A DNA stretch of 64,000 nucleotides. It comes from Tetrahymena thermophila SB210 (Eukaryota > Ciliophora > Oligohymenophorea > Hymenostomatida > Tetrahymenidae). This document shows, piece by piece, positions 1-12,880 of this stretch. Position 1 is the stretch's first letter; each line of letters begins with the position of its first letter. The position numbers and the translations under genes were made by a program. The notes under the pieces were generated by a model. That model was not told the DNA's origin. It saw only the letters and a program-made list of their open reading frames with translations, and made no database searches. The stretch is taken from positions 1,116,001 through 1,180,000 of the forward strand of contig NW_002476246.1 of assembly GCF_000189635.1 (NCBI RefSeq), read 5' to 3'.

Positions 1-497
1 GAAATAAATAAAATATATTTTTTTTCATAATTAAAATTTTTGATTATTAAAATATTTTAGAGATTTTAGTAAATAAATGGACTTTTAAAGTATAGCTACA
101 TAGTAGATTTTTATAAAATAATACAATTTACAGATTGATAATTTTATGATGATGGAGTTAATTTGAGTTAGTATTTTAATTTAAGAAAAGGATTCAGGGT
201 TCATATAAAGTATAAGAATTAGATTATTAAATTAAATATTTATATGATGTTTAACATATATAAAATAAAGATCATTTATCCATTGATTACTAGGTTTTTT
301 AATGGAAGGTATATTATAATTAATAGTGGTGCAAAAATAATGGTTATTTTAACAATTATTTTTCAAATTATCACTTTTAATTTATTTGATATGAGAGTTA
401 TTCTTGAATTTTATTATTAAGATTTAATTAGTCATTTTAATATTAATTTTGTGTTATTAGAAAGAAAGTAAAGGCAAATTAAATTACATAATTTATA
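1..497. other. 5' flank of the first channel gene
   Basis: No gene is visible in this A+T-rich stretch. It presumably holds the promoter and 5' leader of the channel gene that starts at 498, or the 3' flank of a gene to the left. No convincing promoter motif was found. Confidence 0.5.
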
Positions 498-3400
498 ATG
501 AGCATAAAAGGAATTAATGATAGAAGACATCTTTTTGAATCTAACTATATGTAATCATTTGCAGATTAAAAAACTAAAAATGATGAAATAGAAGATATTA
601 TGAGTATTTCAATTGATAGATCTAAAATAAATACTATTTAAGATATTAAAATTCAAATTGAACCTAATAATTAGTAGAAATTTACTAAAGCTGAGAGTTG
701 TGATGAGCCTACAGTAATATAAATAGATAATTTGTCCTTCTCTAAATCTATGCTAAATCAAAATAGTGTATCTAATAGGAGGCCTATTTCGTAGATTTTA
801 ATAGATTCGCCCAAAAATCAATCTCGTAGCTTCCATAATTTAGATTCATAAAGCTAAGTTCATAGGAAGAGTAAGAATTTAAATAACAAACAAATAAACG
901 AATGTTCTCCTGAAAAGAAAAGTCTTTTCCTGCTTGGTTCTCCTTTATTTTAAAAAATTCAAGAAAATGGCATGTAAAATGAAAAAGAAAAATAATCAGA
1001 TTCACCATAAAATGGATATAGTTTATCACCTTTAAATAACTGCTTTTTGATGTTTAGGAAGACTAACATGGTTAAAAAATTCATTCAAAATATCAAAAAG
1101 AGGACAGAAAAATACAATTTCAAATGTCTTTCTAAATATTAATTCAATATGATAGGTGATAAATCTGCAGATTACAATTATTATAAACAAAAATAATTAA
1201 TCTATGCTAACGTAAATTATATTTCAAATAATATAACAAAATTAATATTGTATTTTTCTATTTTAAACAGGAAGAAAACTTTGATACTAAAATTTAGAGA
1301 TTACAGAAGCGTAATTAATTGAATTTACAAATACAAAAATAAACATTTATTATTAGTTTATTTACTTTATTTATTTTACATTAAATAATAAAAGTACTTG
1401 ACAGATATCTATTAAATAGTGAAAAGATTATTTTTTAGCCAGTATTTAAATATTAAACTTAAATTACCTTATTAATTTAATCTTTTTATATTAGGATTCT
1501 GCATTTAGTATTTTATGGGACATTTTGACCACAATAATCTGGATCCTTATCATATTTTATATCCCAATTTAGATTAATTTGATAGATAGTGATTTCATTG
1601 ATTTTAAAAAACCTCATGAATTCATTACAGTTTTTATAATACTGGAAACGCTGGTGAAAATTAATAGAGTAAACAACCTTAATTAGAATCTAATGTATTA
1701 AATAGCTAAAAATTAATTAATATTAGGCTGTTTTCAAAAGAGGAATGATAATTACAAATAGACAACAAATTCTTCAAGAATACCTCTCTCAAGAAGCGAA
1801 GTAATTACTTAATCTGAAAATTGATGAACTCAATAATTTTCCTAATTTCATTAAACTTAGATATGATTTGATCATTTTAGTATTTCATTTAGTTTCAGAA
1901 ACTCACTCCAGCTTATATTTCCTTGAATATATCTTAGAGCTTAGGATTCTTAGAGTCACGAAAACCTACCAAGACTTATTTTAACAGATAGATTAGGAGC
2001 AGAAATATAAAATTTTTAGAAAAATCTCTTAGCTCTTTTTATTAGTCTTAGTTTTTATTAATCTGTAGGCTTCGATATTTATTTTTATTGGAGTTTTTAA
2101 AACTTAAAAAATGTCTGATCTCTTAGGATCTGATAATTTGTTAGACATTTATTTTGCTGGTATTTACTGGTCAACTATTACAATGACAACAATAGGCTAT
2201 GGTGATATATATCCTTAAAATACAAATGAGAGGATTTATGTATGCGTTGTTTGTTTGATATCTTGTGGTATTTTTGGTTATTCCATTAATTAAATTGGAT
2301 AAATTGTAAGCGAAATACAAGAAAAATCAGAGAGTTTTAACTAAAAAATAAATGTAAATTTAAAAATAATTAATTATATGACACAAATTTATTAATTATA
2401 TATTTTTAGGCGTTAAATAAACTAATGAAATCTAGGAATATTAATAAGAGTTTAATGTTTTAAGTAATTAAATACCACGAGTATAGGCATTTTGAAGAAG
2501 AAAATATTGAGGAAGAAGGTATGGCACTCGTAAATGAGCTACCTAAATCTATGAAAGACAGAGTAACTTATGAAATGAATTACAAAATTTTGTATTCATA
2601 AAAGTTGTTTTTATTGAATTTCTCAAAGCAATTCCTTGATTAGCTATCATTAAGAATAAAACAAATAAAAGTGGGTCCAGAAACTGATATTTATAAGCCA
2701 AATGATTTAGATTTAAGAATCTACTTTATACAAAGAGGAAATATAGAACTTACATTTTTTCAGAATGAAAAGATTAAAAATTTTGGAAATTTAAAAGTAA
2801 GTGCTGTTTACTTTAATTTGTATTTTTAATTTTATAATAAATAAATCTTAAAGAGTAATTATTGTATTATTGCCATAACTTTAATTTAAATGAAATTTAT
2901 AATAATACATTTTTAAAATTAATTCAAAAAATAAAAGGAAGGTGATATGTTTGGTGAAATTGAATTTTTTAGTTAGTCAAGTAGAAAATTTGGTGCAAAA
3001 TCAACTTCTGTAGTGCATCTATTGTATCTAGAATATGAAGACTTTTACTAATGTTTGTAATTTATGGATAGAGATATTGTAAATGATATAAAAAATAATG
3101 TTAATGGCAATTCAATAATTTATTTTAAATTAATAGGAAAGCTATAACATGATTAAAGACAAACTCTAAATGGAGAATGATTTACTTCCTTTAGATAAAA
3201 AGTGCGAAAGTTGTGGGAAATTCAGTCATTCACTATTAGAATGTAATCATTTGCAGTATAAGCCAAATATAGATAAGTTGGTTTATGAAATAAACAAAAA
3301 TTTCCCATAAATCAGAGAAGAATATTAAGGAAGAAGAAGATTTAGATCAATCAATGCAATCTCTGGAATGAACTAATTTATGTCCTTGATTAACATGATT

Positions 3401-4472
3401 TAATAGGAAGCTACAATAACAAGCAGCCAAGGAAAAGAAAAAGGTGAAGAGAGGAATTCATAAAATTAAATTTAAAGAGACTACAGTTTTGAAGACCAAG
3501 TAAATGAGTAAAATTATAATTTAAATACATAAAATAAATTAAATCAAAAAATATATTTTGAAATATTTAAATTAAAATTATTTTTTTTTATAAAAATTTA
3601 TTTTGGTAAAAATTTAAAAGTTTGATGAAATTGATTAAATTATCTAATTTTAAAGTTTTTTTATTAATTAATTAAAATATTATAGAGAAAGTGATTTATC
3701 CTCATTGACATAAAAGAAAAAATCATTGATTTTTGATAAAGATGTAGGAATGTTAAATAAGTAACAGACTAAAAAAATAAATAAAATGAAAAGACTTTCT
3801 CTTGTAAAAATTAATGAGAGGGTGAATTATCCTGAAGATAATAAAAATTAGACTTCTTATGACGAAAAAATGATGGAGAGATTAGTAATACCTTAAAAAA
3901 TAAATTCAGATTCATAACAAACATCTTAAAATTTAAATACAACTGATAATAATTTTAGTCAATTCGTAGTAAATAGTGGAAGTTATTCAAATCTACCTAG
4001 TAATTAAAATCTACCTTCGCCAAGGTTGTCTTCTCTTTCATAGACGCTAGAGAATCAAAGTATAAAATCTAAAAAAACTAAGAATGGAATTGAATAGAGA
4101 GTTATAAAATTTTAGGCCTAACCTCAAGATTATGAAAATTAGAGCGCTTTCAATGGATTTGAAAATAACTAACCAAATTCTAATTTAATTTCAAACAAAT
4201 ACAGTAAATTACAAACTCTTAATACAGAGACAGAAAACGAATTATTTAAGCATGATTTGCATTACAAAAAGTAAGAACCTCTTTGGTTTTTGAATTTTGA
4301 TACAATGAAAAGTTTTAAAATTTATTTCCCCCATAATAACTATGAAAGAGTGATTTATAAATTCAATTAAAAAGTTAATTCAAAAAGGAAACAAATTTTA
4401 CCATAAAAATAAGTAAAAAATAAGTTTTCTTTGTTTAATTTAGAGCAAAAAAAAAATTCAACTAAATTTTGA
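498..4472 (+). CDS. K+ channel with cyclic-nucleotide-binding domain and CCHC knuckle (gene 1)
   Basis: Likely a plasma- or ciliary-membrane K+ channel gated or modulated by cyclic nucleotides. Read with TAA/TAG=Gln as eight exons: 498-1211, 1271-1441, 1495-1668, 1727-2353, 2410-2796, 2938-3078, 3137-3507, 3686-4472. They total 3,372 nt (1,123 aa plus TGA), all in frame. Order of parts: a long polar N-terminus; a family motif KTNMVKKFI near residue 190; S1-S4, with a weakly charged S4-like stretch ELRILRVTKTY; a pore with TMTTIGYGDI near residue 490; a C-linker; a cyclic-nucleotide-binding fold containing GDMFGEIEFF; then a CX2CX4HX4C knuckle (CESCGKFSH..) at 3203-3244. A low-complexity tail ends in a family motif with IYFPHNN. 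The ATG is the first in frame after an A+T-rich leader. Gene 2 and the 60-kb gene are paralogs with matching exon sizes (174, 387 and 141 nt are shared with gene 2). Function is inferred from the pore and the nucleotide-binding fold. Confidence 0.9.
3203..3244 (+). other. CCHC zinc-knuckle motif in channel gene 1
   Basis: The frame reads CESCGKFSHSLLEC, which is exactly the CX2CX4HX4C spacing of a retroviral-type zinc knuckle. It lies just downstream of the cyclic-nucleotide-binding exon. The same spacing occurs in the two other channel genes and is broken in the pseudogene at 14 kb. Confidence 0.75.
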
Positions 4473-5299
4473 AGATCGTCGACATATTTAACTATTTAAT
4501 TTGAGAGCAAAAGGAACTTTATTCCCTACTAATAATAAGTTTACTTTGATTGTTTTATTTAGATTAAACAAATTAATATATTAGAAACTTTATGCTAACT
4601 TGAGTTGTTGATATGAGGTTAAGTTAAGAACAGTTATTATTTAAAAAAAACTAAGGAAATTAATTTGTAATATTCTCCAATATTTCACAAATTAATTTTT
4701 GCTTAATTTGCTAAATCAAGTTGAAAATTTTGATAATTCTTTAAGACTCTATTGAAAAAATCAAAATAAAAGTTATTGTTATTTATATTTTGTAATTAAT
4801 TATTTCATTGTTTATTTGTAAATATAATCAAAATTTATGGCTTGAAAAATGTGTTTGAATTACTAATAGAATTTTAAAAGAAATTATAAAAGTTTCTATC
4901 AAATTTTAAATCTATCTGTGTAGAAATAAAGATAGAATTTACATGAAAGTTTTAACGGTAAATTCTAAATTATAAAATACACAAAGGATAAACTAAATTG
5001 ATTTTTTGTTACATATTTTTATACATATATATATAAATATATATATCTACTGCATTTATTTATGTAATATTTTAAACAACTCTATTTTTAACTTTATGAT
5101 TACAATGCTAAATGGCTGCAAATTTGTTTAATAAATTTTTAACCTTAAAACACACTTAATCAATAGATATTAATCTTTTTTTCAAAATTAATTTACTAAT
5201 AACTTTTAGAATCAAAGATTACAATTAATTTATAATTGATTCAAGCAAATTATAATTAGTTTTACAAAGGTAGGTTATTTTTGTGACTAACTTTAAATT
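4473..5299. other. Intergenic stretch between channel genes 1 and 2
   Basis: No coding frame is supported. It contains an (AT)n microsatellite at about 5020-5050. The final part is the leader of gene 2. Confidence 0.6.
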
Positions 5300-8200
5300 A
5301 TGGATGAAGGTGGGGCCTTTAAAAGAAGGGTTCTGTTAGATGAGAATTCAATGGAGATATTCAATTAACGTAAGAAGAATATTTCAAATGATTTTAGTGT
5401 GAATGGGGATGTAACTAGAAATAACTCACAAATACATAATATAAATAATGAAGTGACAATTTATAATATTTTAGATGAATAATTAAAATAGCATAGTTAG
5501 CTGTTTCCAAATGATTAAACATTTAATATGTAGAGCTTAAATCATGATATTCTGCAGCCGTCAATGGATTTAAATGAATAAAGAATTTAATAAAAGTCAT
5601 TATCTTCCTTTTAGCAGCCCTAAAAACACTACATTAGTGAGCTTTCTGCCCCTCTAAAAAAGATAATTTCACCTTAACAAAGCTGCGAATCGATGCCTCA
5701 TATAAATGGGGAAATCACCACATCTAAGAATGGGTTTTTGAAGGTTAAAAATAATAAGGCTGCTGAAAGCTCTAAAAATGAGATTATTGAAGAAGAAGAG
5801 AAAATAAATTTGAAAGATTAAAAGTAGGATAAAAAAACATCTATCATGTATATAGAAAAACTTTAAGGTGATCTTAAAAGAGATGTTAGTAATATCAAAA
5901 GAAAAAGTATTAAGGATAACTAGATGTTTCTCTTTAAAAAGACAAATCTAGTAAAGAAATTCATAACAACTCTACTGTCTAAAACTGAAAGGTATTTATT
6001 CAACAATCTTAGTAAGCACTAAATGAAGATTATTGATGACCAATCATGTAATTACGATTACTTCATAGCCTAAAAAATGATAAAAAGTGAGGTAAAATCT
6101 ATTTTTTGTTATTTAAAATTAACAGATTTTATTAAATGACTAAGAAATATTTGAAAATATTAATTATAAATTAATTTTTTAGAATTAAATTAGTTTTTTC
6201 TAGTTTTATTTAAAGCTCTAAATATTTCAATAAGGTGTTATTTATTATTTTATTAATTATTCTTTCATTTTTTATTTGTTTCTGTCCAAATTTTCTTTAT
6301 TTTCTTATGGCTTTTTTTGTTTTTTTACTCTGAAGAAGACTTATTTATTCTTTTTATTTTACAATCAATATTTTGCCTAAATTAATATTTTTTACAATTA
6401 AAATTGAATCTAGTTACTATTTACTCTCATGAATAAAAGATAAAAACTCCTACTTATTTCTTAAACAAAACTATATAAATTCCAGCTTATTTTCATCTAA
6501 ATTTTTCAATAGTTGAATATTACATGAAATTCATAAACTTTTTTCAAGCATATTGCCATCTTTTATTACATTTCAATATTAATTACCCATTATCAATTTA
6601 ATTACTTATTCTAATAAATTATATTAACTAAATAAAGGAACAATCATTTGGAAAGACACTCAGAAAATCATTTTAGAGTATGTATTATTTATAAAATCAA
6701 TGTTAAATGTGATTAATTCGTTTTTTTTTGCTTGATTATTTAGGTATGATTTTGTCACTTTTAAAAAGCGAAAGACTGATTATTTAACCTGTAATAAAAT
6801 TTAATTCAGTAAGGAATCCTTCTTAGTCTATATTAATTTTTTTATTAAATCAAATAGGAATCTATTGTGTCGTTGATTTGGGAGCTATTAAATATTTTTA
6901 TATCTTTGTTTCTGATTTTTACTATTCCCTATTTTGTTAACTTTCCCTCTTCGTTTTCTGAAAATTAATTTGGATTAGCAGGCATTACACTGCTCACGTT
7001 AGTTTTAGATATTCTCATCAAAATAAATAAAGTAGCACTTTTATAATTTTAAAAATTGATATTAAATATCTAACTAAATATTCAAGGCGATCTATAAAAG
7101 AGGAATGATTATTGTTATGAGAGATTAGATTATAAAAAGCTATTTGAAAAAAGAAGCACTGTAAATAATTTTAAATAAAATTTTACTCTAAAATTTAATC
7201 TCTTAATAATATTTAGATTTGATTTTACTATATTAATCATCTATAGTGTTTCCTAATTTTCAGATGACTTAGATTACTTTTAGTATGTTATTATTTTAAG
7301 AATATTTTAAGTTATAAGAACGTTGAAAGGATTATTTGAAAGGTATGATTAAGAATGTAAGTATTCCATTCTAGTTAAAATATTCATTCTAGTCATTATT
7401 ATCCTTTCGTTTGGAAATATCTAAGGGTCTATATTTGTGGATCTTGCATTGAGAAAATCTAAATTAGGAGAAAAAACATGGCTTGATCTAATTCCCTCTA
7501 TTTAATCAAATAGTGGCAAATATATAGCAGGTTTATATTGGTCAACTATCACCATGGCAACTATTGGATATGGCGATATTCATCCTGTTAATACTTAAGA
7601 AATGATATATGCTTCTGCAGTTAGTTTGATATCATGTGGTATATTTGGTTACTCCATCAGTCAAATTGGTGAAATCGTTGCTGCCATCCAAGAAAGAAAA
7701 GAAACTTTCAAGAAAAAAATGTTGGTAATATAAACAAACATTTTCAAGTTTGATTGGAATTATTTTAAGTATCCTAAAAATAAATTTTATTCTTCCTATC
7801 TCAAAATTCAAAACTTACTTATTTTTTAAGAAAATTAATTAAAAATTCTTAGCTTTGTTTTAATTAAATTTATTTTAAAAGAAAAATTTAATATTTTGTA
7901 ATTAAATTTTTAAGATTATCTGCTAAGTTGCTTATAATAAAAATTCAATAAAAAAATATTTTTATTTTAGCTCAAATGGAAAATGATTAATATTCAAAAT
8001 ATAGATTTTAAATAATTTTCAGTTTTTCATGAAATTTATAAAAAAGAATAAATAAACGGTTATTGAATTGTTGTAATAAATAAATGAATGCTTTTTAATG
8101 ATAAATTTTTGGAAATTCAGCTAACTAACACTTAATTCTAATTTAATTATAGATACTTAATAGATAAATGAATCAAAGATAGCTAAATAAAAAACTTCAA

Positions 8201-10501
8201 CATTAGGTGAGAAATTATTTTGAGTATTTACATAAAGAAGAGAATAATGAAGAAGAGGACTCTTCTTAAATGATTAACAATCTTCCAAGTTCCATGAGAG
8301 AAGCTATTACATATGATATGAATCATAAACTGTTGTACGAATAAAAAATATTTTCCCTTAACTTTTCTAAGTAATTCTTGGATAAGCTTTCACTTTGCAT
8401 GAAGCAAATAAAAATAGGCCCAGAAATATCTCTATTTGAATAGAATTAATTAGACTAGAAGCTTTACTTTATTCTCAAGGGATCTGTAGATATGTTCATT
8501 ACCATGAGCAATAAGAATAAATCTTGCAAAATCTTAAAGGTAATATTTTTCATTTAAAAAAAAAATTAACTATTTATTTTTATACTTTATTAGAAAGGAG
8601 ATTTAATTGGCGAAACAGAATTTTTTAGTTAATCCTACAGAAGATTTGGAGCAAAAACATTAAATGTAGTTAAACTTATGGTACTAGACTTTAAAGATTT
8701 TTACAAGTGCATCAAAAACTTTCAAGAAGATTTTGTAAAAAAAATTAAATTTCTTAAAATAAAAATATTTTTTTCTATTAAAAATCTTCTTCTCAAAGAA
8801 ATATGTGATAATAATTATACAATCGTTAAAAAATATTAAATAGATAGACATATATATTCATATTATGAAAATTAATTTCTTTTTTATTATTTAAGTGTAA
8901 AATTTTTCTTATCACTTACATTATCTTATATTCTCATATATGCTAACTAATAAAAATATTAGAAAGAGCTTATTTAACTACAATTAATTTTATTTAAAAG
9001 AACATTTTGTTATTTTAGAAGAATATTTTGAACATGAGCTTTAATTAATTTAATTTAATTTTACATTTTAATAAGCTTTAATAATTAATTTTTTTCTATA
9101 AAAAAAGGAGAAATATAATATGATTAAAGATAAAGTAGTAATGTATAGAGACTACACTAAATTAGATAGGAGATGCTAAAGCTGTGGAAAATTTACTCAC
9201 TAATTTACGAATTGCCCTAGTTTATAATTTGTTCCCAATTATAACAAGATAATTTACAAACAAAATCACACTGAAAATCAGGAAAGATAAAAACAACAGA
9301 GGACAGTATTTTAGAAAACATGCTCAATTAATATTTAAAAAAATGTAAAGTTTGGAGTTGAAAGCTATCAAAAAGCAAACAATATAAAATAAATTTATCA
9401 TGATGATACTGGACCAGATTCGCAACTATCATATGAAGAATATATTCATTAGCAAACTGAAGGTCTTGCCTTAGTATAGTAAGATGATGGATCTGAAACA
9501 GTTTCGTATTCACTTAAATTAATTTTATTTATTTATTTTATTAATTAAGTTTATAAAAATTAATTAGACTTCAAAATAGAAAGAAAGCATATACTCAAAT
9601 TGAAATAGATATAAAACGAAAAAAAGAGAGGCACAACACTAAAAAATCCACATTTCATAAAGAAATCCCAGAAATAAAAAATTATGACAAAATGTTATCA
9701 ATAGATGATAAACTTATAGAAAATAGGCCAAGATAGAGATCGCAATTAGCTTAGGAAATGGATGAAAAAGATTAAAATTATTAATTGAAATATTTAAATC
9801 CATAAAATATGATTTAAACTCAGTACTTGATACCTGCTAATTAGCAAATAGCTTAATTAACCAACTAATCAGGAGTCTCATAAACTAATATTTAGAGACA
9901 AAGTTCCTTTGGATAAGGATCTACTTATAATATACAAAATAGCTTTACCATAGATAACCCAGCTAATTAAGTCAAATAAATTTTATAGTTAAGCAATTAT
10001 GTGAATTCTTAAACTTATATTCCTATGCCTAACGATTTAAATATTAAAATTGAAAGTGGAGAAAATCAAAATAGTCGGTATGACAAATAACCAACAAACA
10101 TCAGTAGTAGAAGTCATTTCTAAATGGGTAACCCTAATTAGCTCTATTAGTAACAGAGTTATAACCCAAAAGTAATAAATAACATATTATTGCAACAATA
10201 GAATCAAATTTACCCTATTCTCAACTTTGATGTGTTAAAAAATTACAAGGAATACTTTCCAAATAATAATTTTTCAAAAATAATCAAAGCTCTAAAATCT
10301 ATGAAATCATAACAAATTACAATGAAGTAAAATAAAATAAAAAAGAAAAAGGTCTTATCTCATACTGGTAATAATGGTAGAAACGTTGCAAAAACTTTAT
10401 CTGTAAATAAATCTAGGTAAGAACTTTCTCTCTTAAGTCACTCCAACAATAAGCTTAGCACACCAAAGAACTTCCTTAACTCTCCCCCACCTCCTGTATG
10501 A
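5300..10501 (+). CDS. K+ channel with cyclic-nucleotide-binding domain and CCHC knuckle (gene 2)
   Basis: Paralog of gene 1, about 1,164 aa. Exons: 5300-6091, 6638-6677, 6744-6790, 6858-7031, 7087-7160, 7217-7724, 8153-8539, 8594-8734, 9108-9505, 9568-10501 (3,495 nt, in frame). The N-terminus carries KTNLVKKFI. The pore reads TMATIGYGDI, with Ala where the others have Thr. The binding fold reads GDLIGETEFF, so Phe of the usual FGE is Ile. The knuckle is CQSCGKFTHQFTNC at 9174-9215. The C-terminus carries YKEYFPNNN, then a basic stretch and a proline-rich end. Introns at 6092-6637 and 7725-8152 are unusually long. The 56-nt intron 7161-7216 replaces sequence that is exonic in the paralogs; without it the frame is broken, so an alternative is a one-base frameshift. 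The gene converges on the VWA gene. Confidence 0.85.
9174..9215 (+). other. CCHC zinc-knuckle motif in channel gene 2
   Basis: CQSCGKFTHQFTNC, spacing CX2CX4HX4C. Only the ligands and the intervening GK are fully shared with gene 1, which suggests selection on the metal ligands. Confidence 0.7.
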
Positions 10502-11317
10502 GAGGAACTAAAAATATAAATATATAATAAACACACTTTTTAAAAGTAAATAAATTCATTCTTAAATACTAAATTTATTAAAAATAATATATATAAAATA
10601 TCATAATAAAAATAAATAATTCTTTATTTTAATTTAAATTGTAACTTATTATTTGGTATTTTACTGATTAATTACATTTTATCATTTAAATTAAACTATT
10701 TATGAAAAAAAACTTCAAAGAATTTTTATCAAATTATTTTCAATTTATCATGCGTTTTTATTCTATTCATCTAATATGAAATGTTTTAATATTAATTATG
10801 AATCAAACTATGATGCTTATCAATACAATAGGTAATTAATATTTTTTGGTTATAACTTAAAAACTTACTTTTGCTCTCAGCTTTATTTTTGTCCATAGTA
10901 TATAAGAGGCTGTTTATTAATAAAATTATCGATTGAGAATTTGATATTATTAAACTTCTAAATTTTATTTAATTCAAATTTTTTTCAAAATTAATGCGTT
11001 GAATAAAAATAGAATGAAAATATTAATATGAAAAAATAAAATAAATTATTAATAATTTAAATCAGTATTGTAAAAAATTATATTAGGTTGTGTAAAAATT
11101 AATTTCAGTTTTTCAAAATTTTGTTAACAGTTTAAATATAAAGAAATTATTTTAATCTAAACATAAAATTTATTTTTATTAATTTTACATTATATAAATA
11201 TAAAATATAAAGGACAAACTAATTATTGTATATTATAAAAAAAAAGTTCTTTAAAATGAAATATAGACCATTAATAAATTAAAAATTAATGCAAATAAAA
11301 TATTAAATTCTTTTAAT
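10502..11317. other. Convergent intergenic region
   Basis: About 0.8 kb of A+T-rich DNA between the 3' ends of channel gene 2 (plus) and the VWA gene (minus). It presumably holds both polyadenylation regions. Nothing else is seen. Confidence 0.6.
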
Positions 11318-12880
11318 TCATTAATTTTAATAACGTCTATTGATGCTTCTAAAGCGTTCTTGACCCATATTTTACTCAGCTAAAATATAATCTCTATTAG
11401 CATACTTATAGTCGAAATTGCATGCGACTTATTAACCAATAGTAACTTGTTGAGCGTTCATTACATAACCTCTACCGAAAGTGGAATAGTTGCTTGATTG
11501 AGCAGCCTATTAGCAGTTATGTAAATCTTTCAACAAATTTAGGATTGTAGGATTATTTTTATATTTTGAGTTTTTAATTTTGTTTATTATTTCATTTAGC
11601 AAACTCTAACTATTTTCAAATTAATTTTTATCAGCTTGTGCTAAAACTGTACCCATAGCTTCACCTGCAATTACTCTAAAGTGATTAATAGCCACTTTTT
11701 CATCATCTTCTTTTTCCAAATCTTTCTTCTATACTTCGGTGTTGAGAAATAGCTCTACCATTAAATTAGCTTTTTTAGTAATCTTTTTTTTTCCTTAGTT
11801 TAAGGAGTTAGCTTTTATCTTAGCACTACCTATTATTTAATACCTTTATTAGTCAGTTAGCTTCATTTCAAATTAAGGTATTTGTAACTCAAAAACAAAA
11901 TCTTTACTTCTACCTGCCATTAAATGATTTAATTAAATTTCATATTATTTGTCTTAGATTTTTTTCCACTCTGAACCATAAGTTTTTGATACAGTAATCC
12001 CATTCATTAGCTCTGTATTACCAAAATTGACTGATATTTTAACATTTTATGCAACAAATGTTTTAATTCCTGCTAAAATAATAGTAAAAGCATCATCAAT
12101 TTGAGAAATATCCCTAATAAAATTGAATGTGCCTTGTTAAAGTTGATTTATTTTACTTAGAGTTAAAGAGTCATGATCATCTCCAAAGCCAAAACAATCT
12201 ATGCAAAAGGGATATTCTATTTTAGATTGATTCATGAAATGCTAAGTTTGTGAGAATCCGCAATTATCTTAACCATCGGATAATAGGAATATGCTAGCTA
12301 AATTTTTAGAGTTTGTTCTTTCTTTAATTATATCAAAAGCTTTTTGCATTCCGAAACCTATTTAGGTCCCTCCTCCAGCTTATAATTCATCAACTGTCTT
12401 CTATATTTTTTTTTTACTATTTTTAGTTAGTTAAGTTAGTTCTAACAATACTTTAGCTTGGCTATTGAATCCTACTAGTGAAATTCTATCATCTCCTTAA
12501 ATAATGTGAAGGACCTATAAAATGGATTTCTTTACCAGCTCAATTTTCTTTCCTTGCATGGAACCAGATGTATCTATAACAAAAATTAAATCTAAGGGTT
12601 AATATCTAACTTTATCTTTTTTGACTTAATCAGCATCAAAGTCCTTAGCCTCAACAGAAACAACTCCAGGAATAATTTAATTATTCTTTTTATCCATAAC
12701 AATTTTATTATTTAAAAGCTTAATTGATAGACTGAGATTATCTTTTAAAAAGTAATCTGCTTTAGTTTGATCACTGCCAGTGTCTGTATGTAAACCAGAA
12801 ATCTGCTCTGCTAAACTTTTATCTTAAAAGCTGTTATCTTTCTTGTTAAAGTAAGGAATATATTACAAAGTATTTCCCAT
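11318..12880 (-). CDS. von Willebrand factor type A domain protein
   Basis: A single uninterrupted frame of 1,563 nt (520 aa plus TGA) under the ciliate code, starting MGNTLQYIPYFNKKDNSF. Residues about 105-300 form a VWA fold: LDLIFVIDTSGSM carries the DxSxS metal-binding (MIDAS) signature, GGGTQIGFG supplies the MIDAS Thr, and IFLLSDGQDN supplies the later Asp. After it come a beta-rich region, a helical stretch with DLEKEDDEKVAINHF, and a tail resembling the C-terminus of inter-alpha-trypsin-type or copine-like VWA proteins of ciliates. No signal peptide or membrane segment is visible, so it is probably intracellular. MIDAS VWA domains bind protein ligands through a divalent metal. No partner can be inferred from the neighbours. 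The gene is intronless, unlike everything around it. Confidence 0.9.

Noticed and set aside
784..1029. Minus-strand standard-code frame of 81 codons
   Set aside because: It overlaps the long plus-strand exon 1 of channel gene 1, which is supported by paralogs. The frame exists only because TAA and TAG are rare on that strand.
5020..5050. Regulatory element at the alternating AT stretch
   Set aside because: Simple (AT)n microsatellite, expected by chance at this base composition.
7240..7275. Channel gene 2 called a pseudogene because of a frameshift
   Set aside because: A normal-looking 56-nt intron restores a gapless match to the paralogs and the full exon set sums to a whole number of codons. 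The frameshift reading is kept only as an alternative.
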